Assembly (NCBI GenBank): GCA_003105305.1 | Contig: PQAQ01000212.1 | Span: 1-10,773 of the forward strand | Direction of reading: 5' to 3' | DNA from: Candidatus Methylomirabilota bacterium | GTDB lineage: Bacteria > Methylomirabilota > Methylomirabilia > Methylomirabilales > Methylomirabilaceae | DNA length: 10,773 nt | Shown here: positions 1 to 6,499 of the stretch, one piece after another | How positions within the stretch are numbered: position 1 is the stretch's first letter | Layout of the letters: each line of letters begins with the position of its first letter | The notes under the pieces: generated by a model | The model's input: the letters and a program-made list of their open reading frames with translations, nothing else | What the model was told of the DNA's origin: nothing | The model's database searches: none | Position numbers and translations under genes: made by a program

Positions 1-912
1 GTTATCGGCGTCATCTACGAGGCCAGACCGGGAGTGACCGCGGATGCGGCGGCCCTCTGTCTGAAGTCGGGAAACGCCGTGATCCTGAAGGGGGGCCGGG
101 AAGCGATCCGCAGCAATCGGGTGATCAGCCGTCTGCTTGCCGATGCCGCCGCTGCACACGGCCTGCCGAAAGGGTGCGTGGCGTTTATCGATTCGATTGA
201 GCGGGAGGCGGTGGGTCATCTGCTGCAACTGACAGGGCTCGTGGACCTGATCATCCCGCGAGGAGGCGAAGAGCTGATCCGGACGGTGCAGCGGACCTCG
301 ACGATTCCGGTGCTGGCCCACGACAAAGGGCTCTGTCACACCTACGTCGATGAGGGGGCCGATGTGCGCATGGCGGGGGAGATTGCCTTCAACGCCAAGG
401 CCGAGCGACCGGGCGTCTGTAACGCCATGGAGAGCCTGCTGGTGCACGAGGGTATGGCGGCTCTGTTTCTGCCGCACATCGTTGAGCGATTGCGGCGGGC
501 CGGGGTTGAGATTCGGGGTTGCCCCCGAACAATGGCATTGGTTCCGGGTATATCGCCTGCTACCGAGGCGGACTGGGATACCGAATATCTCGATCTGATC
601 CTGTCGATCAAGGTCGTCGGGTCGTTTGAGGAGGCAGTGGCGCACATCGCCGCGCACGGATCCGGTCTGGCTGAGGCGATCGTCACGGCGGATCACGGGC
701 GGGCCATGCGTTTTCTGCGGGAGGTGGATGCCGGCGCCGTGTTCGTGAATGCCTCAACCCGTTTCACCGATGGCGGCGAGTTCGGGATGGGGGCCGAGAT
801 GGGGATCAGTACGCAGAAGCTCCACGCCCGGGGCCCGGTTGGTCTTACCGGACTGACCTGCGAGAAGTTCATCATATTCGGCGACGGCCAGGTCCGGGAT
901 TCAACCAGATGA
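1..912 (+). CDS. proA: Glutamate-5-semialdehyde dehydrogenase (gamma-glutamyl phosphate reductase), 5' end cut off by the window
   Basis: ProA reduces gamma-glutamyl phosphate to glutamate-5-semialdehyde with NADPH, the second step of proline synthesis, in the cytoplasm. The reading frame is open from base 1 and encodes 303 residues to the TGA at 910-912. The family is usually about 415-420 aa, so roughly the first 115 residues are missing. Seen directly: the conserved stretch VIGVIYEARPGV at the edge, then AAALCLKSGNAVILKGG, and the catalytic-cysteine segment PGVCNAMESLLVH with Cys at codon 140 of the window. The C-terminal STRFTDGGEFGMGAEMGIST and ARGPVGLTGLT blocks are also typical. The GTG at 34 is internal, because conserved ProA sequence lies upstream of it. 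In many bacteria the order is proB-proA-nadD-rsfS, and the downstream genes here fit that. Confidence 0.97.
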   Translation, partial: VIGVIYEARPGVTADAAALCLKSGNAVILKGGREAIRSNRVISRLLADAAAAHGLPKGCVAFIDSIEREAVGHLLQLTGLVDLIIPRGGEELIRTVQRTSTIPVLAHDKGLCHTYVDEGADVRMAGEIAFNAKAERPGVCNAMESLLVHEGMAALFLPHIVERLRRAGVEIRGCPRTMALVPGISPATEADWDTEYLDLILSIKVVGSFEEAVAHIAAHGSGLAEAIVTADHGRAMRFLREVDAGAVFVNASTRFTDGGEFGMGAEMGISTQKLHARGPVGLTGLTCEKFIIFGDGQVRDSTR

Positions 913-915
913 TGG

Positions 916-944
916 GCGAAACGCGAAATCTGAAATGCGAAATC
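916..944. repeat. Short direct repeats of GCGAAATC next to the palindrome
   Basis: Just after the proA stop, GCGAAAC (916-922) is followed by GCGAAATC (923-930) and a second GCGAAATC (937-944). The last copy runs into the left arm of the palindrome at 941. The copies are short, so chance or slippage could explain them. Their position beside the palindrome suggests that they belong to the same inserted element. Confidence 0.5.
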
Positions 945-985
945 CCCCCGCACCCCCCTTTTACAAAGGGGGGACTGGGGGGATT
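941..985. repeat. 45-bp perfectly symmetric palindrome with two C6/G6 blocks per arm
   Basis: The left arm (941-961) reads AAT, C6, gca, C6, TTT. The right arm (965-985) reads AAA, G6, act, G6, ATT. The 3-nt loop is TAC (962-964). 18 of 21 positions pair, and the only mismatch is the central 3x3 block. The hairpin ends 11 nt before the nadD ATG and begins 28 nt after the proA stop. There is no T-run after it, so it is not a classical intrinsic terminator. Palindromes built on CCCCCTTT...AAAGGGGG are familiar as dispersed intergenic repeats in several bacterial genomes. Assigning this one to such a family is my inference. Confidence 0.85.
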
Positions 986-996
986 TTAGGGCAGAT

Positions 997-1710
997 ATGC
1001 ATATCGGAGTAATGGGGGGGACCTTCGATCCGATCCACTTGGGCCATCTGCGGGCCGCCGAGGAGATCTATTGGGCCTTTAAATTGGACAAGATCATCTT
1101 TGTGCCGGCCGCGAGGCCGCCTCACAAGGAAGAGGAGTTCGAGGCGTCGGCCCTGCACCGGTATGAGATGGTCTCGCTGGCCACCGTCTACACGCCATAC
1201 TTCAGCGTCTCGCCGATTGAGCTGAGTCGGCCAGGTCGATCCTACTCGGTTGAGACGCTCCGAGAGTTTCGTAAGTTGTACGGGAATGAGAGCGCCATCT
1301 ATTTCATTATGGGGGTTGATGCGTTCCTTGATATCGGCACCTGGAAAGAGGCGCGAGAGCTGCTGTCGCTGGCGCAGATCATCGTCACCGCCCGTCCGGG
1401 GTGGCGGCTTGATGAGGTGGAGCGCTCAATGCCGCCGGAGCAGCGGCAACTTTTGGGGAATCCCCAATTCAAATACATGAGGGTCTCCGAGATCACGCGG
1501 GAGACCGCAACGGCGCATCAGGAACCCCGTGTGGTTCTGTTGGTTGAGGTGGTCTCGCTGGATATCTCTTCCAGTGAGATCCGACAACTGGTGAAGGAGG
1601 GCAGGAGTATCCGGCACCTGGTGACCGACACGGTTGCCGCATACATCGGCAAGAATCGTCTGTATCAATCCGGCCAAAAGTCTCACCGGCCGACGGAGGC
1701 GTCGACGTGA
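997..1710 (+). CDS. nadD: Nicotinate-nucleotide adenylyltransferase
   Basis: NadD transfers AMP from ATP to nicotinate mononucleotide, giving deamido-NAD in the bacterial NAD pathway. The 237-aa product opens with the nucleotidyltransferase signature GGTFDPIHLGH (residues 7-17), including the H14-x-x-H17 pair. It ends with the second signature ISSSEIR (residues 190-196). The middle contains FIMGVDAFLDIGTWKEA, typical of NadD. The length is slightly above the usual 190-220 aa because of a polar C-terminal tail. The ATG at 997 is preceded only by a weak AGGG (988-991), 5 nt away, right at the foot of the 941-985 hairpin, so translation could be sensitive to that structure. The stop overlaps the GTG start of rsfS (GTGA, 1707-1710), which implies translational coupling. 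Confidence 0.97.
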   Translation: MHIGVMGGTFDPIHLGHLRAAEEIYWAFKLDKIIFVPAARPPHKEEEFEASALHRYEMVSLATVYTPYFSVSPIELSRPGRSYSVETLREFRKLYGNESAIYFIMGVDAFLDIGTWKEARELLSLAQIIVTARPGWRLDEVERSMPPEQRQLLGNPQFKYMRVSEITRETATAHQEPRVVLLVEVVSLDISSSEIRQLVKEGRSIRHLVTDTVAAYIGKNRLYQSGQKSHRPTEAST

Positions 1711-2123
1711 GCGTACCCGAGCGACCTGCAGTGTCCGGTAACATGAGCGGGCGGATCGATCCTGCGACGCTGATGCGGCTTGCGGTGGCGGCCGCCTCCG
1801 AGGTGAAGCCGACCTCTCTGGTGCACCTCGACCTTCGGGGGCTGTGCGCCTTTACTGATCATTTTCTCATCGTGGGTGTGCCATCGGTTCGGCAGGTGCG
1901 GGCCGTCGCCGAACGGATCGAGGAGCGGCTTCGGGAAGCGCGTGTCCGGTTTGCCCATCGAGAGGGCGACCTGGAAGCCCGTTGGATTCTTCTTGACTAC
2001 AGCGATGTAATCATTCATATTTTCGACGAAGAGACGCGGTTGTACTATGATCTGGAGGGGTTGTGGGCTGACGCGCCGAAGCAGGAGTTAGTTCAGGACG
2101 GTTCGTCGGTTTCCTGGAAATAA
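1707..2123 (+). CDS. rsfS: Ribosome silencing factor RsfS (YbeB/Iojap family)
   Basis: RsfS binds ribosomal protein uL14 on the 50S subunit and blocks subunit joining when nutrients are short. The product is 138 aa from the GTG at 1707, or 126 aa from the in-frame ATG at 1743. Family members are usually about 105-130 aa, so the ATG is a realistic alternative. The GTG is preferred because it overlaps the nadD stop by 4 nt. Family features seen directly: TDHFLIVGVPSVRQVRAVAE (compare the usual D-Y-F-V-I-x-x-G-x-S-x-R-Q), then RWILLDYSDVIIHIFDEETR and YYDLEGLWADA. This is the usual position of rsfS, after nadD. It appears to close the transcription unit, since a terminator hairpin starts 27 nt after the stop. 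Confidence 0.95.
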   Translation: MSVPERPAVSGNMSGRIDPATLMRLAVAAASEVKPTSLVHLDLRGLCAFTDHFLIVGVPSVRQVRAVAERIEERLREARVRFAHREGDLEARWILLDYSDVIIHIFDEETRLYYDLEGLWADAPKQELVQDGSSVSWK

Positions 2124-2149
2124 CCCGCTACAATGACGCCGATACCTGT

Positions 2150-2183
2150 GAAGCGGAGGGCGCACGCGCCCCGCTTCTTTTTT
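2150..2183 (+). terminator. Rho-independent terminator after rsfS
   Basis: GAAGCGG (2150-2156) pairs with CCGCTTC (2171-2177). The inner GGCG/CGCC pairing extends the stem past a short AG bulge to a small loop. The stem is followed directly by six T residues (2178-2183). This is the clearest intrinsic terminator in the window. It separates the proA-nadD-rsfS unit from the dksA-comF pair. Confidence 0.9.
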
Positions 2184-2299
2184 GTTGGGGCCGGCTGCAC
2201 CTGCGCACCCCCCTCTCTGTGGGGAGCGAGGGTGATATTCCGAATCGCCGAGGTGGTCGGTGTTCCGGCCGGCCGCGTTTAGCCAGGGGGGTGATGGGG

Positions 2300-2653
2300 A
2301 TGCCGTTGAGAGCAGCGATCCTGGAACGGTTGAAAGAAAAGCTGTTGGAGAAGCGGCGCGCGTTGATCAATACCGTACGAGAGAAACGCGCCAATAATCT
2401 GGAGGGCGGCAGCGACGGCACGCAGGATATTGCCGATCAGGCGACGACCGCCTACACTAAGGAGTTCCTGCTCTCTATCAGCGACGCCGAGCGCCAGCAG
2501 TTGAAGCAGGTGGACGCCGCGCTTGAAAAGATGCGGCAGAAGACGTACGGTCAGTGCGAACGATGCGGCGAGCCCATCAGTGAGAAGCGGCTTGAGGCGT
2601 TACCGTTCGCCCGATTCTGTATTGCCTGCCAGGAGGAAGAAGAACGGAGCTGA
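2300..2653 (+). CDS. DksA/TraR-family C4 zinc-finger protein
   Basis: DksA-type proteins insert a coiled coil into the RNA polymerase secondary channel and modulate transcription, often together with ppGpp. This 117-aa product has a predicted N-terminal coiled coil rich in Lys, Arg, Glu and Leu (about residues 5-35). An acidic tip segment DIADQA (43-48) keeps the D-x-x-D-x-A pattern of the DksA tip. A second helix (about 53-82) leads to a zinc finger C86-x2-C89-x17-C107-x2-C110. It is shorter than E. coli DksA (151 aa) and longer than TraR (73 aa). The ATG at 2300 is chosen because AGGGGG (2285-2290) lies 9 nt upstream. The ATG at 2294 would be only 3 nt from it, and a GTG at 2219 would add a low-complexity extension starting close behind the terminator. 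The stop overlaps the likely comF start. Whether it is a true DksA or another family member cannot be decided here. Confidence 0.9.
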   Translation: MPLRAAILERLKEKLLEKRRALINTVREKRANNLEGGSDGTQDIADQATTAYTKEFLLSISDAERQQLKQVDAALEKMRQKTYGQCERCGEPISEKRLEALPFARFCIACQEEEERS

Positions 2654-3387
2654 AGGAGCTGCTGTCGGCCTTTCTCCACCTCATCTTTCCCTCTCCCTGC
2701 CGAGTCTGTCATCAACCCCTGGACGCCGCCCGCCGATCCCTGGTCTGTGGCCGCTGCTGGCGGCGCATTCAACCCGTGTCCGAACCGTTCTGCCCCCGCT
2801 GCGGCAGACCGTTCATCTCACCAAAGAGCCTCGAGGTCAGTCCTGACCACCTGTGCGGGTCGTGTCGCGAGCGGCTGCCGCCGTTCGCGATCGCGAGGGC
2901 GGCGGCGTTATATCAAGCCGATGGAACGATGCGTCAGGCGATCCTCCTGTTCAAGTACGGCGGTCGACGTACACTCGCCCGCCATTTCGGTCGTCTGATG
3001 GTTGAGGCGGCCGAACACCTATTTGATCCCTGTGAGTTTGACCTGTTGATTCCGGTTCCGCTTCATCGGGGCCGGGAGCGTGCGCGAGGCTTCAACCAGT
3101 CGGCGCTCTTGGCAAAGGAGGTCGGTCGGCGATTCGGTCTTCGCGTCAGTCACCGAATACTGCGGCGAGTCCGGGCCACGGAGGCTCAGAGCGGGGGTCG
3201 GCGAGAGCGGGAGGACAACGTCAGGGGCGCGTTTGTCGTCACGCGACCCGATCGCGTGAGGAACAAAAAGCTTCTGCTGATTGACGATGTGTTGACGACC
3301 GGCGCCACCGCCGGCGAGTGCGCGAGGACCCTCCTTTCTGCAGGGGCTACAGTAGTCGGAGTCTATACCCTTGCCCGGGTGGAATGA
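2650..3387 (+). CDS. comF: ComF-family phosphoribosyltransferase-like protein, probable CTG start
   Basis: ComF proteins pair an N-terminal zinc ribbon with a type I phosphoribosyltransferase fold and are linked to DNA uptake. The E. coli relative is GntX/YhgH. The first GTG in frame (2776) would give 203 aa but delete part of the ribbon. Reading the same frame upstream gives the classical opening LKELLSAFLHLIFPSPC and two more CxxC pairs. From the CTG at 2650 the protein is 245 aa, with C17/C20, C33/C36, C48/C51 and C69/C72. The PRPP-loop motif LLLIDDVLTTGAT has its Asp pair at 212-213. No ATG, GTG or TTG lies in frame between the upstream stop (2593-2595) and 2776, so CTG 2650 (overlapping the dksA TGA as CTGA) or CTG 2659 is the likely start. 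AGGAGG (2631-2636) lies 13 nt and GGAG 0-9 nt upstream of these. The start is inferred; the family is clear. Confidence 0.9.
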   Translation: MKELLSAFLHLIFPSPCRVCHQPLDAARRSLVCGRCWRRIQPVSEPFCPRCGRPFISPKSLEVSPDHLCGSCRERLPPFAIARAAALYQADGTMRQAILLFKYGGRRTLARHFGRLMVEAAEHLFDPCEFDLLIPVPLHRGRERARGFNQSALLAKEVGRRFGLRVSHRILRRVRATEAQSGGRREREDNVRGAFVVTRPDRVRNKKLLLIDDVLTTGATAGECARTLLSAGATVVGVYTLARVE

Positions 3388-3605
3388 TCGCGCGAATACG
3401 GTCCTCGCCGGTTGATAAGACTTGCCAGAGGTCAAAAAGTATGGCTTAAATAATCTATGCCTTCAACGGGGATAGGTGTATTGCTTGCGAGCGAAAGGAG
3501 GTGGTACAGTCGCGAGGGAGTACGAAGACACCACTGACGTATCGGGTTCCGGATTGAACGAGCGAACAAGACAACCCACTTAACCAAAGAATGGAGGACA
3601 TTCAG
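3388..3605. other. 218-nt spacer between comF and the small secreted protein gene
   Basis: No gene is supported here. It holds a perfect 9-nt match to the anti-Shine-Dalgarno sequence, AAAGGAGGT (3494-3502), but no ATG at a normal distance after it. It also holds an AT-rich patch TTAAATAAT (3446-3454) with TTGCCA (3422-3427) 18 nt upstream, which is at best a weak promoter candidate for the next gene. No terminator with a T-run was seen after comF. Confidence 0.5.
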
Positions 3606-3875
3606 ATGAAACGATTGTTTGTTGCCGGCGTTGCTGTCAGTCTGCTTGTGGGGGTCGCCTCGATCTCGGGGGCGGAGACGAAACTGAATAGCTCGAAGAG
3701 CAACGTCCAAAAAGCAGCAAGCCAAGGGAAGGGCGCCAAGGCGGGGTCTGCGGCGCAGGGCCAGCAAGACCCGTGCGCGAGCGTCAAGAATGATCCGGTC
3801 CAATTTCAGAAGTGCCAGGCTGCCTCACATCCCTCCGGTCTGCCCAAGCATCATAGAGTCAAGAGTCGCTATTAA
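3606..3875 (+). CDS. Small secreted protein of unknown function
   Basis: I do not recognise this 89-aa protein. The start at 3606 is chosen because GGAGG (3593-3597) sits 8 nt upstream. It then begins MKRLFVAGVAVSLLVGVASISGA, a clear signal peptide with a basic end, a hydrophobic core and a likely cleavage after GA. The ATG at 3591 overlaps that ribosome-binding site and is less likely. The mature part (about 66 aa) is rich in Lys, Ser, Ala, Gly and Gln, with a stretch like KAASQGKGAKAGSAAQGQQ. It has one pair of cysteines spaced C-x12-C (DPCASVKNDPVQFQKCQ), which could form a disulfide in the periplasm. The C-terminus is basic (HHRVKSRY). It stands alone between comF and the gap promoter, with no obvious partner. 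Confidence 0.75.
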   Translation: MKRLFVAGVAVSLLVGVASISGAETKLNSSKSNVQKAASQGKGAKAGSAAQGQQDPCASVKNDPVQFQKCQAASHPSGLPKHHRVKSRY

Positions 3876-3970
3876 TCCGTGTGGCGTCCGGTCTGATCAG
3901 TGATGTGAGTGAAGCGGTTATTCGATGGAGTGCAGGATCGAGGAGGACGTGAGCAAAAATTTCCAAAGAG

Positions 3971-3998
3971 ATTGACCTAAAGGGATTGACATTTAGGG
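3971..3998 (+). repeat. 14-bp tandem repeat overlapping the gap promoter -35
   Basis: ATTGACCTAAAGGG (3971-3984) is followed without a gap by ATTGACATTTAGGG (3985-3998), with 11 of 14 positions identical. The second copy contains the TTGACA -35 hexamer of the promoter. It could be a duplicated operator half-site or a relic of promoter duplication. Confidence 0.7.
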
Positions 3999-4014
3999 GC
4001 GAGGGCGCTATAAA
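3986..4014 (+). promoter_or_regulatory. Near-consensus sigma-70 promoter for the gap cluster
   Basis: A perfect TTGACA (3986-3991), 17 nt, then TATAAA (4009-4014, one base from TATAAT), followed by an A-rich start region. Transcription would begin at about 4020-4022 and leave a leader of about 90 nt before the gap ATG at 4112. The leader holds a small GGGATTCCC palindrome (4037-4045) and a purine-rich ribosome-binding region, GAGAAGGAGAAGAGAGG, just before the ATG. The rest of the 3876-4111 spacer shows no gene. Confidence 0.85.
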
Positions 4015-4075
4015 AAAAGGCTGATTTGCCTTCTGTGGGATTCCCTCGTGCGCGTTTGTGCGTCCAATGGAATAA

Positions 4076-5113
<1,038 letters not shown>

Positions 5114-5156
5114 CGGCTCTCATATCGCGAGCCTATCAAGCGAGGCGTCACGGTCG

Positions 5157-5173
5157 GCAGCGCGCCGCGCTGC
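5157..5173 (+). repeat. GC-rich hairpin in the gap-pgk spacer with flanking direct repeats
   Basis: GCAGCGC (5157-5163) pairs with GCGCTGC (5167-5173) around a GCC loop. GCGTCA occurs on both sides (5145-5150 and 5175-5180), and AGCCGG is repeated at 5182-5187 and 5192-5197. There is no T-run, so it is not an intrinsic terminator. It could be an mRNA-stabilising or processing structure between the two coding regions, which is inference only. Confidence 0.55.
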
Positions 5174-5228
5174 AGCGTCATAGCCGGGCGAAGCCGGAGC
5201 AATCTCATATTCTCGCATAGTGGGTGAA

Positions 5229-6416
5229 ATGGCTAAACTATGTATCGATGACCTGCAACTCGAAGGGCAGCGACTTCTGATTCGCGTCGATTTTAATGTT
5301 CCGATCGATGAGCGTGGGACAATCACTGACGACACGCGCATCCGCGCCGCGCTCCCGACAATCAGCTATGCGGTCCAACATGGGGCCAAGATCCTGCTCC
5401 TCTCTCACCTGGGCCGGCCAAAGGGCGGCCCGAACCCGAAGCTCAGCCTCGGACCGGTCGCCGGGCGGCTGGCGGCCCTGCTGGGAGGTCCGGTTGAGAT
5501 GGCCGAGGATTGCGTGGGGCCGCAGGTAAAGGCCAGAATCGACAGGATGGCGGCCGGAGATGTCCTGTTGCTCGAGAACTGCCGTTTTCATCCCGAAGAG
5601 GAAAAGAACGACGAGGCTTTCTCCGGAGCGTTGGCCGGGTTATGCGATCTGTACGTCAACGACGCCTTCGGAACGGCGCACCGCGCCCATGCCTCCACGG
5701 TCGGCGTCACGCGATTCGTGAAGCAGTCGGCATGCGGTTTTCTAATGCAGACGGAGCTCAAACAGCTCGGGATGTTACTCGATCGCCCCGCGCGCCCCTT
5801 TATCGCCATCCTCGGCGGCGCGAAGGTGTCCGACAAGATCGGTGTATTGGCCAATCTATTGCCGAAGGTGGACGGTTTTCTGATCGGCGGCGGTATGGCC
5901 TATACATTTCTGAAGGCTCAAGGGCACGAGGTAGGGAGTTCCCGGGTAGAGGCCGACGGGCTGAAGGTAGCGCAAGAGACCATGGAGCAGGCTGCACGCA
6001 TGAACGTGGCCATCCATCTGCCCAGTGACCATGTCATCGCAGAGCGGATCGACGTCAATGCGCCTACCAGGCAGGTAGACGGCAGCATTCCGGTCGGTCT
6101 GATGGGGCTTGATATCGGTCCCGCAACGATCAGCCGATTCACTCGGGAGGTGGAGCGCGCAAAAACGATCCTGTGGAACGGGCCGATGGGCGTCTTTGAG
6201 ATGAGACCGTTCCAGGCGGGGACGTTTGCGCTGGCCAAGGCGGTCGCGACCTCCGGCGCGCACTCGGTCATCGGCGGCGGCGATACGGCGGCCGCTGTCG
6301 TCCAGGCCGGGGTCGCCGAGCGGATGACCCATATCTCGACCGGAGGAGGCGCATCCCTGGAATTCTTAGAAGGGAAAGAGCTGCCGGGCATCGCCGCGCT
6401 TACGGATAAGAACTAG
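5229..6416 (+). CDS. pgk: Phosphoglycerate kinase
   Basis: Pgk transfers phosphate between 1,3-bisphosphoglycerate and ADP to give 3-phosphoglycerate and ATP. The 395-aa product has the standard bacterial length. The N-domain substrate motifs are RVDFNVPID, DDTRIRAALPTI, SHLGRPKGG and ENCRFHPEEEKND, followed by VNDAFGTAHRAHAST. The nucleotide domain shows LGGAKVSDKI, GGGMAYTFLKAQG, WNGPMGVFE, the GGGDTA loop with Asp352, and STGGGASLEFLEG. The ATG at 5229 is preferred over the GTG at 5220 because it gives the usual MAKL-type opening and has GTGGGTGA just upstream. It follows gap by 115 nt and is followed by a heptad-repeat element before tpiA. Confidence 0.97.
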   Translation: MAKLCIDDLQLEGQRLLIRVDFNVPIDERGTITDDTRIRAALPTISYAVQHGAKILLLSHLGRPKGGPNPKLSLGPVAGRLAALLGGPVEMAEDCVGPQVKARIDRMAAGDVLLLENCRFHPEEEKNDEAFSGALAGLCDLYVNDAFGTAHRAHASTVGVTRFVKQSACGFLMQTELKQLGMLLDRPARPFIAILGGAKVSDKIGVLANLLPKVDGFLIGGGMAYTFLKAQGHEVGSSRVEADGLKVAQETMEQAARMNVAIHLPSDHVIAERIDVNAPTRQVDGSIPVGLMGLDIGPATISRFTREVERAKTILWNGPMGVFEMRPFQAGTFALAKAVATSGAHSVIGGGDTAAAVVQAGVAERMTHISTGGGASLEFLEGKELPGIAALTDKN

Positions 6417-6423
6417 TGGTAAC

Positions 6424-6489
6424 AGGGTATAGTCCGAAGGGTCTTTGGAAGTATTTACCCTCAACCCTACACCCTCAACCCTATATCCC
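6424..6489. repeat. Heptad-repeat inverted element, copy 1 (pgk-tpiA spacer)
   Basis: The C-rich arm is a near-perfect 7-bp tandem array: ACCCTCA (6457-6463), ACCCTAC (6464-6470), ACCCTCA (6471-6477), ACCCTAT (6478-6484), then a partial ATCCC. The G-rich arm is degenerate, with GGG at 6425-6427 and again exactly 14 bp later at 6439-6441. GGGTATAG (6425-6432) can pair with CTATATCCC (6481-6489), allowing one bulged base. An inner hairpin, TCCGAAG/CTTTGGA around GGT (6433-6449), lies between the arms. The element ends 10 nt before the tpiA ATG. Confidence 0.8.
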
Positions 6490-6499
6490 GGATTGTGAC

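Noticed and set aside
941..985. The palindrome as an intrinsic terminator between proA and nadD
   Set aside because: The stem is strong, but the bases after it (TTAGGGCAG) contain no T-run, and nadD starts 11 nt later.
2219..2299. Longer start (GTG 2219) for the DksA-like protein
   Set aside because: The added residues are low in complexity and unlike the family. The ATG at 2300 has AGGGGG at a 9-nt spacing.
3949..3975. Tiny open frame GTG 3949 to TGA 3975 after GAGGAGG
   Set aside because: It has only eight codons, the ribosome-binding site is too close to the GTG, and it lies upstream of the mapped promoter elements; most likely chance.
5510..6028. Plus-strand open frame of 172 codons inside pgk
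   Set aside because: It is out of frame within a complete, motif-rich pgk gene, and its Arg-rich translation is typical of a frame-shifted shadow.
6416..6499. N-terminal extension of tpiA from the GTG at 6416
   Set aside because: It would translate the heptad-repeat element, and conserved TIM sequence begins exactly at the ATG at 6500, which places Lys11, His95 and Glu167 at standard numbers.
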